A stretch of DNA of 64,000 nucleotides from NCBI RefSeq assembly GCF_019312595.1, contig NZ_JAHWDQ010000001.1, forward strand, positions 496,001 through 560,000. Direction: 5' to 3'. The notes below the pieces were generated by a model. It did no database searches and had not been told where the DNA came from. It saw nothing but the letters and a program-made list of their open reading frames with translations. Of this stretch, positions 45,313 through 53,662 are shown piece after piece; positions within the stretch are counted from its first letter, which is position 1; every line of letters starts with the position of its first letter. A program made the position numbers and the translations under genes. The DNA is from Zhongshania aquimaris (GTDB lineage: Bacteria; Pseudomonadota; Gammaproteobacteria; Pseudomonadales; Spongiibacteraceae).

Positions 45313-46143
45313 TTAATCTTTAAAGTCTGCGGTCTTGCCTTCGCTGGTAGCTGTAATGGCTTGCATCACGTCTTCAAAGCTGAGCATGCCACCATTCCAT
45401 GTGGCCTGATAATCAAGAGCGTCAGACACACTATGATCGCGACTATAAAGAAGCATTTGCTTGCTGCCACGGATCGCCAAAGGGGATTTACGGGCAATAT
45501 CCTGCGCCAGCGCGGATACGAATTCGATCATTTCTTCATAGTTGTCAAAACGGCGATTCACTAAGCCAATTCGTTCGGCTTCAGTCGCATCGACATTGCG
45601 ACCAGTGTAGGCCAGTTCGCGCATCACACCAGCAGGAATGATATGCGGCAGGCGCTGCAACGTGCCGACATCAGCAACCATACCAATGTCGATTTCTTTA
45701 ATTGAGAATTTGACGCCATCGCTGCAATAGCGCATATCACACGCGCTGATAATATCGACACCACCACCCACACAACTACCTTGTATGGCCGCCAGCACTG
45801 GCTTACGGCAGCGCTCAATAGCCGTCAAATTACCCTGCAAACGCAAAATAACGGCTCTAAACCATTCAACAAAGCGCGACTTCTCCATGCCCTCAGCTGA
45901 TTGCGCCAATCCAGCAAACATGGCTAGATCAATTCCTGCACAAAAGTGTTTACCTTCACCACACAAGACCACGGCGCGGACGAGGGGCTCTTGATCCAAC
46001 CACTCAAAACACGCTTGAATCTCATCCCACATGGCTTCATTCATTGCGTTTGCCTTATCTGGACGATTTAAGGCAACCCATGCAACGTGTTCTTCCATTC
46101 GCACTTTTAAGGTGGTGTAACTCGGCGGAACGACACTGTTCAT
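45313..46143 (-). CDS. Crotonase family, probable delta3,5-delta2,4-dienoyl-CoA isomerase
   Basis: 276 residues from the ATG at 46143, with GGAG 6 nt upstream (a GTG at 46155 is less suitable). Oxyanion-hole segments FCAGIDLAMF and GSCVGGGVDIISACD are present. FSIKEIDIGMVADVGTLQRLP matches the acidic residues (E and D) specific to dienoyl-CoA isomerases, rather than ordinary enoyl-CoA hydratase. It feeds odd-position unsaturated acyl chains into beta-oxidation. It starts 2 nt after the nitroreductase stop. Confidence 0.88.
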   Translation of the reverse strand: MNSVVPPSYTTLKVRMEEHVAWVALNRPDKANAMNEAMWDEIQACFEWLDQEPLVRAVVLCGEGKHFCAGIDLAMFAGLAQSAEGMEKSRFVEWFRAVILRLQGNLTAIERCRKPVLAAIQGSCVGGGVDIISACDMRYCSDGVKFSIKEIDIGMVADVGTLQRLPHIIPAGVMRELAYTGRNVDATEAERIGLVNRRFDNYEEMIEFVSALAQDIARKSPLAIRGSKQMLLYSRDHSVSDALDYQATWNGGMLSFEDVMQAITATSEGKTADFKD

Positions 46144-46145
46144 TA

Positions 46146-46703
46146 TTATCTCCACTCTTTCATAAAATCAGTCGGCAGCATTTCAGGTAAAGGCTTGGCT
46201 GATCCCTCACGTGTCCCCATGTACAAAAAGCCGGAAATCTCTTCGTGGCTCTCCAGCCCCAACCCCTTGTGAACGACGGGATCAAATGCATTTTCGCCCG
46301 TCCGCCAGATGGCAGCATAGCCTAGGGCTTCGGCTGCGAGCAATGCACCGTGAGCGGCACAGCCGGCCGACAACTGTTGTTCGATAACCGGCACTTTGGG
46401 GTGGTCTTTGATACAGGCGATCACCACCAAAATCAGTGGCGCACGCAAAGGCTGCAGTCGAAAGCGCTGGCAATCAGCTTCACTTAATTCCCTGTTGCGT
46501 TGCATAGCGGCAGTGGCAAACAGCTCACCCAAGGCGCTCAAAGACTCCCCTCTCACCACTAAGAATCGCCAGGGACGAAGACGACTGTGATCTGGCGCGC
46601 GGCTAGCCGCTGCAAAGATCTCTTCCAAGTCTTCATCCTTTGGCCCAGGCGCACACAGTTTTGCCGCAGAGTTACGGGTCTTAAGTAATGTTAAGGCTTC
46701 CAT
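46146..46703 (-). CDS. Nitroreductase-family flavoprotein (YdjA-like)
   Basis: 185 residues, the short YdjA class. SRAPDHSRLRPWRFLVVRG and GYAAIWRTGENAFD fit the FMN site of nitroreductases. Physiological substrate is unknown. It shares one base with the SRPBCC gene (46703) and has a 2-nt gap to the isomerase, so the three are one operon. Confidence 0.88.
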   Translation of the reverse strand: MEALTLLKTRNSAAKLCAPGPKDEDLEEIFAAASRAPDHSRLRPWRFLVVRGESLSALGELFATAAMQRNRELSEADCQRFRLQPLRAPLILVVIACIKDHPKVPVIEQQLSAGCAAHGALLAAEALGYAAIWRTGENAFDPVVHKGLGLESHEEISGFLYMGTREGSAKPLPEMLPTDFMKEWR

Positions 46704-47221
46704 CAGGCGGCTTGCCTTGCGTTAATCCGCAGTTGCTTCAATTGCTCTGGCTTCACCGGTTCTCCAGTTTCATAAAACTGCTTCATGCTAATTGCCACGT
46801 CGCGAATAACACCACGAAATGTTTTATGTAATAGCCGCGAGTGTAAAAACCGGCCCAATGCGCCCCAGCGCATGTCAAACATTAAACTCGTAGTCAGCGC
46901 AGTACAGTTATGCCCGGCATCGTCAAGACGGTAGCGAAATGCCGCATTAGCAAATGGCGGCGGCGCGCCTTTTTCGCCGCGATGAAGCCGAATTAGAAAG
47001 CCGTGGCCCTCATTCCACTCAACGATAGTCTCATCCATGCCCTTGCCAGACGACTGAAAGACTCGCCGGCTTGCACCAGGGCCCTCAGCCTTCTCTGTTG
47101 TAATTTCCGTGTGGGTAATTCCAGGTACATAGTTATGGGCAAGTGATAAATCTTTGAGCAAACTCCAAGCCTGCTCCCTCGGCATATTTATCACGACTCG
47201 CGCAGCCGCCTCATGTTTCAT
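46703..47221 (-). CDS. SRPBCC-family protein
   Basis: 172 residues. It starts MKHEAAARVVINMPREQAWSLLKDL, the polyketide cyclase/START-like opening, and ends in a long amphipathic helix (GRFLHSRLLHKTFRGVIRDVAISMKQF). Such proteins bind lipids or aromatic ligands; none is known here. It is the first gene of the three-gene operon with the nitroreductase and isomerase. Confidence 0.82.
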   Translation of the reverse strand: MKHEAAARVVINMPREQAWSLLKDLSLAHNYVPGITHTEITTEKAEGPGASRRVFQSSGKGMDETIVEWNEGHGFLIRLHRGEKGAPPPFANAAFRYRLDDAGHNCTALTTSLMFDMRWGALGRFLHSRLLHKTFRGVIRDVAISMKQFYETGEPVKPEQLKQLRINARQAA

Positions 47222-47239
47222 TGTCCATTTCCTCTGGGC

Positions 47240-47267
47240 AAAAAAAATCCCCCGAACTTGCGGGGGA
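47240..47267 (-). terminator. Rho-independent terminator after the PilZ gene
   Basis: TCCCCCG/CGGGGGA stem with a 6-nt loop, followed on the minus strand by eight T. It is 75 nt past the PilZ stop and directly upstream of the SRPBCC gene, so the operon at 45313-47221 needs its own promoter in this gap. Confidence 0.9.
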
Positions 47268-47341
47268 CCTATTCAACCATGAATTTAATTAGCTGTCTCG
47301 ACTTGATAAACATCTAGCCACAGTGCAAGCCTTTCATGAAC

Positions 47342-47758
47342 TTAAGAAAATCGTCGGTCAAAATCAGCTGCGTAGCTCTCTATCCACTCCACGGCAGCAT
47401 CTTCGGGCTCGAGCACTCGCCCTTCCAACTCCTTGACTTCGCGCCGGTAGTTTTCAATTTGACAGACTTGCTCAACCATACGCGTGCGATAGGCATCTTG
47501 CTCCGTCTCGAATTCAACGCCTAAACGATAACTCGCACGCAATGGGCGGCACCACACCACATGACCCCGGCCAGCGGGCTCATCTGATAGCGACGGCACA
47601 TAAAAATTAATCTTGCTGCCAACATCAATTTTACTGGCAACGTCAAAAGATAGCCCAGCAACGCTAAGGTCTCGCAGACAGCCACGACGGGATCCGGCTT
47701 CCCCTGTCACCTTAATGGCGACGGGAAATTCGCTGGAATGACGGATAAATTCCCGCAT
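47342..47758 (-). CDS. PilZ-domain protein
   Basis: 138 residues from the second ATG (47758; MREFIRHSSEFPV is the common start of this group), preceded by GGGAGG. A first ATG at 47770 would add four residues and has no ribosome site. PilZ features: RHSSE-type basic N-motif and DLSVAGLSFDV, which bind cyclic di-GMP in the family. A helical C-terminal extension (VCQIENYRREVKELEGRV) is present. Likely a c-di-GMP receptor acting locally, but the target is unknown. Confidence 0.9.
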   Translation of the reverse strand: MREFIRHSSEFPVAIKVTGEAGSRRGCLRDLSVAGLSFDVASKIDVGSKINFYVPSLSDEPAGRGHVVWCRPLRASYRLGVEFETEQDAYRTRMVEQVCQIENYRREVKELEGRVLEPEDAAVEWIESYAADFDRRFS

Positions 47759-47889
47759 ACCTCCTCCCATTTGACTCTGTTAAAAACACGGTAATTTACC
47801 AATGAGTAAGCCACACAGCCTGGGCTTAACCTATCCGTATTTACCCCTGCTTTGCACCACAGCCAAGAATTGGGCTACGGCTCGGCGAC

Positions 47890-49767
47890 TTATTCCTTCG
47901 AATCCAGCCAATTGGCATACGGTGACTCAAACTCCAGCGCGACTTTTTCGGCCCAGCCTTTAATGCCAATTCCAGCACGACTTAGTGCAAGGTCGCCACC
48001 ATCAAGTACATTTTCGCCAAACTGGTACTTAACGCTGAAGCCCGTTTCACAGGCCGCATCATCATAAGCAGCCGCTTTTGTCTGCACTTCCTCGCGCCGC
48101 CCCAAATAAGACTGCCACACATGATTGCCGTGGCGCCCCTTGAGCATTTTCTCACTCAATATGGGTGACAGCAGCGCAACGCTAGCATTATTGCCGCCGA
48201 ACCCCTTGGCATTAAGGATACCGACATCAAAGCTGTCCGGCTCAAACTCCATGTGCTCCTTTTGCAGACGTAAATGACTCTGATGAACATCATCTGCAAT
48301 ATGATCGATGGTTGCGATACCCGGTAATATATTGTCGTGCCAAATCCCAAGACTAGCGATAAGTTGGTCCCCGGATGCTGCACCAATGCTATGACCGATA
48401 TAGGCTTTGATCGCCGCCACCGGCCAATTCTCGATACCAAATATTTTGGCGGTCTCATTCAAAATATGTGATTCAGTGACGCGATTCTGCGGGGTGCTGG
48501 TGCCGTGCGACTGAACAAAGCTGCGGGTCTTTATTGCCTTGTCACCAATAATACCAGCCGCTGCAGCAACTGCCTTTGCCATGGTTAAATAATTGCCGAT
48601 ACCCGGTGACGATATTGATTTTTTATATCCGTCAGCATTGGTAAATACATCGGCTACAGAGCCATGAATTTGTGCGCCGAGCTGCAAAGCCAGCTCATCG
48701 TCGAACAGCACAATAAACTGCGAGGACTCAGAAATCGTAAAACCGCAATTACTGCTAAAAGGGCGGCTAGCGCGGCGATAATCCGGCTCTGTTAAGCCTT
48801 TTTCAGCATCGAGCTTTAACAGCTCGGCATCAGATGCCAGGGCACCCATTGTGTAGTAACCATCGATAACCCGCGGATCAACACCGGATTCCGCTACGCC
48901 AACCACGGCCACTTTAATAAGACCATTGCGAATGTCGTTAACCGCTTGACGCAGATTATAAAAGAAGGTCGCGCAGGCACCCAAGCTTGGCCCACTGGTA
49001 CCAACGTTACCCAAGACATAGGCGCTCACAAAATCGGCCGGCATATCGGCCAAGCCCAAAGCGAGCTGCTTAGAACTCACGCGACCGCCGTTGGCGCGTG
49101 CGCCTAGTAGGCCACCGAAACCATTGTCATCCAACTGTGCCATTGCCGAGCTTGCGTACACCCCCATTTGATCTGGGCGAATACTGTCCATCACCGTCTG
49201 CCACTCTATCCCCATGGATTTTAGGGCGTCAGAAGCGCCACAAATGGCCATTTGCAAACCGCGCGGATGGTTTCGCGAACCATACAGACTAGCCGGATCA
49301 AAACCAGTAGGTAGCTGCCCAGCCGAAGACACTTCGATTTTACGCGTGGTTGGCAACAACATATTGCAGCCATCGCTCACGCTTACAGACACTTTGCCGT
49401 CGCCTAATTCTGTGACTTGCCAACCGCTTGGCAAGCTGTCAGGCAAATCTCGCGCACGGGTCACAAACTGCAACACGCCCTCCGCGCCAGATAGCGCCAT
49501 ACGCTTATTCCACGCAACATGCTCGGTATCAAAAATATTACCCTCGATCTTGCGAATTAAGGTATGGTCGCGCATGTACTGACGCTGTGCTTCCGAATCG
49601 ATTTGATCACTCGGGACGCCCATTATCGCGGCCAAACTTTGGTAAGTTCGCCTCGCCTTATCACCGGGTAATGCATCAACCACCATTCGGCGGTAGCCGT
49701 GATGAAATGAACTACGACCGGCAGCATTAACCCCGCCAAAACCCACGATAACTGGTAACTTACTCAC
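47890..49767 (-). CDS. fabY: Initiating beta-ketoacyl-ACP synthase, FabY type
   Basis: 625 residues, about the length of Pseudomonas FabY (around 634). The opening LPVIVGFGGVNAAGRSSFHHGYRRMV fits that family. The catalytic cysteine is in GPSLGACATFFY and the two histidines in VQSHGTSTPQN and YIGHSIGAASG. FabY condenses acetyl-CoA with malonyl-ACP to start fatty acid synthesis where FabH is dispensable. Monocistronic; divergent from the GlxA-type regulator. Confidence 0.85.
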   Translation of the reverse strand: MSKLPVIVGFGGVNAAGRSSFHHGYRRMVVDALPGDKARRTYQSLAAIMGVPSDQIDSEAQRQYMRDHTLIRKIEGNIFDTEHVAWNKRMALSGAEGVLQFVTRARDLPDSLPSGWQVTELGDGKVSVSVSDGCNMLLPTTRKIEVSSAGQLPTGFDPASLYGSRNHPRGLQMAICGASDALKSMGIEWQTVMDSIRPDQMGVYASSAMAQLDDNGFGGLLGARANGGRVSSKQLALGLADMPADFVSAYVLGNVGTSGPSLGACATFFYNLRQAVNDIRNGLIKVAVVGVAESGVDPRVIDGYYTMGALASDAELLKLDAEKGLTEPDYRRASRPFSSNCGFTISESSQFIVLFDDELALQLGAQIHGSVADVFTNADGYKKSISSPGIGNYLTMAKAVAAAAGIIGDKAIKTRSFVQSHGTSTPQNRVTESHILNETAKIFGIENWPVAAIKAYIGHSIGAASGDQLIASLGIWHDNILPGIATIDHIADDVHQSHLRLQKEHMEFEPDSFDVGILNAKGFGGNNASVALLSPILSEKMLKGRHGNHVWQSYLGRREEVQTKAAAYDDAACETGFSVKYQFGENVLDGGDLALSRAGIGIKGWAEKVALEFESPYANWLDSKE

Positions 49768-49871
49768 GCTAATTCCTTACCGACAGCACAATATAATAGA
49801 ACGCTAGTCTATCGATGTTATGTACTTTGAAATAGAATATAACCGCCAATAAATGAGATGATTACGCCAAC

Positions 49872-50861
49872 ATGAAGCAAGTCGCCCTGCTCGCCTTTAA
49901 CGACGCACTCGCCACCAGCATCAGCCTACCCAGTGAACTGCTGACAGCGGCAAACAGCGTGTCGAGGCTAGATAGTCGGAAAGCTATCATCAGCTCCGAG
50001 TTTGTTGGTCTTAACCGAAAGCCAATAAGTGTTTCCGGTGGCATGGAAATGCTACCCGGTACCGACATCAGTAACGGCAAAGAATACGATTTGATCATTA
50101 TTCCCAGCCGCTGGCGTCACCCGCATCGCGGCGCGCCCACGCAACCCGATGTGCAACGATGGCTACGCAGCCACGAAGCCCGTGGTGCAGAAATTTGCGC
50201 GGTGGGTAACGGCAGCTATTTCCTCGCTGAGGCGGGTTTATTAGATGGCCGTGTCGCCACCACCCACTGGCATTATTTCGATGATTTTGCCGCCCGCTAC
50301 CCCAATGTAGTCTTGCATCGCGACTATCTGATTACCCAAGCCGACAATATTTTTTGCACTGGCAGCGTCAACTCCGCAGCTGATCTGGTCATTCATCTCA
50401 TTGACCGCTATTGGGGTGCATCGATTGCCAGCCGTGTCGCCCAGCAATTTTCACCGGAAAGTCGACGGCCTTTCTCTCGCAATAGCTATCGCGTCAATCG
50501 CAATGACTTACACCGCGACGAAACCATCGCCTTGGCGCAAAATTGGTTGGCGCGTTATATCGCCAACCCGCTTAATATTCCCGAATTAGCGAAACAAAGC
50601 GGCCTCAGCGAGCGCAGCTTTCACCGCCGCTTCCGGCAAGTTACCGGCCTACCACCTTTACAATATTTACAGAAGTTACGCATAGAGCTAGCTAAAGATT
50701 TACTACAAAACAGCAACTTAAGCGTCGAAGAAGTGGGGCAACAGTGTGGCTATAGCGACGCCAGCTATTTTTGTCGTTTATTTAAACTACACAGCAGCAC
50801 CAGCCCTGGTGAGTATCGCCGTGCCGTGCGCCGAAAACTCTTTGAAGTGAACAAATCATAA
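49872..50861 (+). CDS. GlxA-type AraC-family transcriptional regulator (DJ-1/PfpI plus AraC HTH)
   Basis: 329 residues. N-terminal DJ-1/PfpI-like domain (about 1-175, AVGNGSYFLAEAGLLDGRVATTHW), where the usual nucleophile cysteine is replaced by Gly in the VGNGS elbow. C-terminal double helix-turn-helix (about 215-325, LAKQSGLSERSFHRRFRQVTG and GYSDASYFCRLFKLHSST). It is divergent from fabY and upstream of the thiolase gene, so it may regulate one or both; ligand unknown. Confidence 0.9.
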   Translation: MKQVALLAFNDALATSISLPSELLTAANSVSRLDSRKAIISSEFVGLNRKPISVSGGMEMLPGTDISNGKEYDLIIIPSRWRHPHRGAPTQPDVQRWLRSHEARGAEICAVGNGSYFLAEAGLLDGRVATTHWHYFDDFAARYPNVVLHRDYLITQADNIFCTGSVNSAADLVIHLIDRYWGASIASRVAQQFSPESRRPFSRNSYRVNRNDLHRDETIALAQNWLARYIANPLNIPELAKQSGLSERSFHRRFRQVTGLPPLQYLQKLRIELAKDLLQNSNLSVEEVGQQCGYSDASYFCRLFKLHSSTSPGEYRRAVRRKLFEVNKS

Positions 50862-50886
50862 TACCCGCTATTCCTCAGCGAAATGC

Positions 50887-50915
50887 CGCCAAGCCTTGAA
50901 AATCGGGGCTTGGCG
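50887..50915 (+). terminator. Hairpin after the GlxA-type regulator
   Basis: CGCCAAGCC and GGCTTGGCG, 9-bp stem with 11-nt loop, 26 nt past the regulator stop. No T-run, so termination may be partial; it also lies in the upstream region of the thiolase. Confidence 0.5.
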
Positions 50916-51017
50916 TGGCTAAATGTGCCGCCTCTAAAAATTCCTTCTTCTTAAAATCGACGCCTGAAGATCGCTTTATTTTGCATCTCGGCGGCAAACC
51001 AACAGGGAAATCATCCT

Positions 51018-52196
51018 ATGTCTGACTCCGTATATATTGTCTCCGGTGCCCGTACCCCCATGGGTGGCATGCTCGGCTCGTTAAGCTCTCTAACCGCGGT
51101 AGAACTCGGCACAACAGCCATTGCCGAGGCGGTTAAGCGCGCCAATATTGATGCAGGCAAAATCGAAGACGTCATCATGGGCTGCGTATTGCCCGCAGGC
51201 TTAAAGCAAGGCCCAGCGCGTCAAGCCGCCATCGCCGCGGGAATTCCAAAATCCACCGGTGCTGTTACCGTCAACAAGCTGTGTGGTTCAGGCATGCAAA
51301 CCACCATTTACGCCCACGACCAAATTAAAGCGGGTAGCTGCGACATCATCGTCGCCGGCGGCATGGAAAGCATGACCAATGCGCCACATATTGTATTGAA
51401 CGCCCGCAAAGGCGTTGGTACCGGTGCCAAAGGCTTTGAAGACCATATGTTCTTTGACGGTTTACAAGATGCCTACTCGGGCCGAATGATGGGCAGTTTT
51501 GCGCAGCAAACCGCCGACGATAATGAATTTACCCGCGAGCAAATGGATGCCTACGCGATTGAGTCGCTAAACCGCGCCTGCGCCGCGATTAAAAATGGCT
51601 CACTGAAAGCAGAAACCGCGCCGGTAACGGTTACCTCACGCAGCGGCGAAACTATCGTCACTGACGACGAACAACCGCTCAAAGCGTCCATTGAGAAAAT
51701 TCCGACCTTGCGCCCCGCCTTCGCGAAAGACGGTACCATCACTGCAGCAAATGCCAGCTCAATCTCTGATGGCGCATCAGCAATGGTATTAATGAGCGAA
51801 AAAGCGCTCAAGGAAACTGGTGCAACGCCAATGGCACGCATCGTTGCCCACACTCGCCAATCCTTAGAACCAGCGCTCTTCACCACCGCGCCAGTGGGAG
51901 CAATGCAAAAACTATTGGCAAAAACGGGCTGGAGCAAAGACGACGTCGACCTCTGGGAAATAAATGAAGCCTTTGCCATGGTAACCATGTTGGCGATTCG
52001 CGACTTGGAACTCGACCACGCCAAAGTTAACGTCCACGGCGGCGCATGTGCCCAAGGCCACCCCGTTGGGTCTACCGGCTCGCGTATCATCATCAGCCTG
52101 ATGTACGCACTGAAGCAATACGGTAAAAAACGCGGTGTCGCCTCACTTTGCATTGGCGGTGGTGAAGCCCTTGCGGTTGCGATTGAACTGGTCTAA
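51018..52196 (+). CDS. Acetyl-CoA acetyltransferase-family thiolase
   Basis: 392 residues. Active cysteine in VNKLCGSGMQTT, the substrate histidine in NEAFAMV and GGACAQGHPVGSTGSR, and the C-terminal catalytic cysteine in LCIGGGEALAV. Either thiolytic (beta-oxidation) or biosynthetic acetoacetyl-CoA formation is possible. Upstream is a GlxA-type regulator, downstream a terminator; no fadB partner is present, which favours the acetyltransferase reading. Confidence 0.92.
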   Translation: MSDSVYIVSGARTPMGGMLGSLSSLTAVELGTTAIAEAVKRANIDAGKIEDVIMGCVLPAGLKQGPARQAAIAAGIPKSTGAVTVNKLCGSGMQTTIYAHDQIKAGSCDIIVAGGMESMTNAPHIVLNARKGVGTGAKGFEDHMFFDGLQDAYSGRMMGSFAQQTADDNEFTREQMDAYAIESLNRACAAIKNGSLKAETAPVTVTSRSGETIVTDDEQPLKASIEKIPTLRPAFAKDGTITAANASSISDGASAMVLMSEKALKETGATPMARIVAHTRQSLEPALFTTAPVGAMQKLLAKTGWSKDDVDLWEINEAFAMVTMLAIRDLELDHAKVNVHGGACAQGHPVGSTGSRIIISLMYALKQYGKKRGVASLCIGGGEALAVAIELV

Positions 52197-52211
52197 TTAG
52201 CAAGCCCTTAT

Positions 52212-52240
52212 GCGGCCAGTGATTTTTCTGGCCGCGCTTT
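52212..52240 (+). terminator. Rho-independent-like terminator after the thiolase
   Basis: GCGGCCAG/CTGGCCGC, 8-bp stem with an 8-nt T-rich loop, 16 nt past the thiolase stop and followed by GCTTTG. Confidence 0.75.
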
Positions 52241-52340
52241 GCAATACTCCTCTTATTTCCTCAGCTAGATTTTCGCTCACACCTACGCCAGCTAGCGTAT
52301 AATCCCAACACACTTTTCATCCCCGCATGAGGACTACCCC

Positions 52341-53174
52341 ATGACCGCGATCGGTCGCACTAGCCGTCTTAAAATTAACCGTCACACCCCAGCAGGATTT
52401 TATTTAGACGGCGGCAAGCTAGGGGATGTTTTCTTGAGCAGGAAAAATGCACCGGAAAAATGCGAGTTAGGCGATGAGCTAAACGTATTTATTCATCATC
52501 ACAGCGATGGCAGTTTAATCGCCACCACTAAAACACCCCTTGGACAACTCGGCGATGTGATATTGCTTAAGGTGTCGCAAGTGAACGATACCGGTGCTTT
52601 TCTAGACTGGGGTTTAGAAAAAGAATTGCTCATGCCCTATGCGGAACACATGGGTGAGGTCGTTGCTGGCAAAGACGTACTGGTCAAAATCTACCTTGAT
52701 AAAAGTTATCGCATTGTTGCCTCAATGAAGCTTGACGAATTTATTGAAGACACCGCGCCACATCTTCAACGTGGGCAATCTTTCACGGTCACTGTAGGCA
52801 ACAAAACTGAACTGGGCTACAAGGCCGTGATAGAAAACCAGTATTGGGGTTTACTCTACGACAGCGACCTAGTTCGTCCACTGCGCCGCGGAGAAACCTT
52901 AACCGCCTATGTTAAAAAAGTCCGCGATGACGGTCGCATCGACCTAAGCATGCAACCCGTTACGGCGGTAACAAACAATGATATTGCCAGCAATATCATC
53001 GCTCAACTAGAAGCCAACAACGGTTTTCTAGACGTGGGAGACAAAAGTCCGCCAGAGAAAATTTACGCCCAATTTGGCGTCAGTAAGAAAATTTTTAAAC
53101 AAGCTATTGGTCGTCTTTACAAGCAACAACGTATAGCGATCGAAGATGGTGGGATTCGACTAGCGAAAGCTTAA
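52341..53174 (+). CDS. CvfB-family S1 RNA-binding protein
   Basis: 277 residues. It holds tandem S1-like barrels (about 5-60, 65-125, 145-210) and a C-terminal winged helix (YAQFGVSKKIFKQAIGRLYKQQRI), the CvfB/YitL layout. GDVFLSRKNAPEKCELGDELNVFI fits the first S1 unit. Family members bind RNA; the role in gammaproteobacteria is unknown. Monocistronic. Confidence 0.9.
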   Translation: MTAIGRTSRLKINRHTPAGFYLDGGKLGDVFLSRKNAPEKCELGDELNVFIHHHSDGSLIATTKTPLGQLGDVILLKVSQVNDTGAFLDWGLEKELLMPYAEHMGEVVAGKDVLVKIYLDKSYRIVASMKLDEFIEDTAPHLQRGQSFTVTVGNKTELGYKAVIENQYWGLLYDSDLVRPLRRGETLTAYVKKVRDDGRIDLSMQPVTAVTNNDIASNIIAQLEANNGFLDVGDKSPPEKIYAQFGVSKKIFKQAIGRLYKQQRIAIEDGGIRLAKA

Positions 53175-53219
53175 ATTTCGTCCTGCCCGTACACAATAAT
53201 CAGAGCGAGAAACCACGAC

Positions 53220-53636
53220 ATGGATGCACTGGCATTTTTGAAGGAGCAACACAGTCCGCTAAGGTTGGCGGTTATAGATAGCGATGGTTTTCCAATAGTA
53301 TGTTCGCTTTGGTATATCGTCGATGGCGAGCAAATTCTTTGTGCGAGCCATGCATCTGCAAAAATCATCCGCGTTTTAAAAAACAATCCACACTGCGCCT
53401 TCGACGTGTCTGTCAATAATTCACCGTATCGGGGCGTAAGAGGCAAAGCCATTGCCACTCTCGCAAAAGACAGCAATGGACTGGTACTGACTAAGCTGAT
53501 CGATCGCTATGTCGGGGACTCACAGCCCAGCTTGAAGAAATGGTTGTTGAGCAGAAGTGCTGATGAGTATGTCATCAAACTTGAAACGAAGACCCTGTCT
53601 GGCTGGGATTACGGAGATAGAATGCAGGGCAGCTAG
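53220..53636 (+). CDS. Pyridoxamine 5'-phosphate oxidase-like split-barrel protein
   Basis: 138 residues. MDALAFLKEQHSPLRLAVIDSDGFPIVCSLWYIVDGEQILCAS is the opening of FMN/F420-binding split-barrel proteins, followed by the VRGKAIATL strand. Cofactor and substrate are unknown. It lies 45 nt after the CvfB gene, on the same strand, and converges with the RND transporter gene. Confidence 0.82.
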   Translation: MDALAFLKEQHSPLRLAVIDSDGFPIVCSLWYIVDGEQILCASHASAKIIRVLKNNPHCAFDVSVNNSPYRGVRGKAIATLAKDSNGLVLTKLIDRYVGDSQPSLKKWLLSRSADEYVIKLETKTLSGWDYGDRMQGS

Positions 53637-53662
53637 ACCGCCCTGCAGGAATTACCCTGACA

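Noticed and set aside
47890-49767. FabB/FabF or polyketide-type synthase for the ketoacyl synthase
   Set aside because: The protein is far longer than FabB/FabF and begins like FabY, and no polyketide modules are adjacent.
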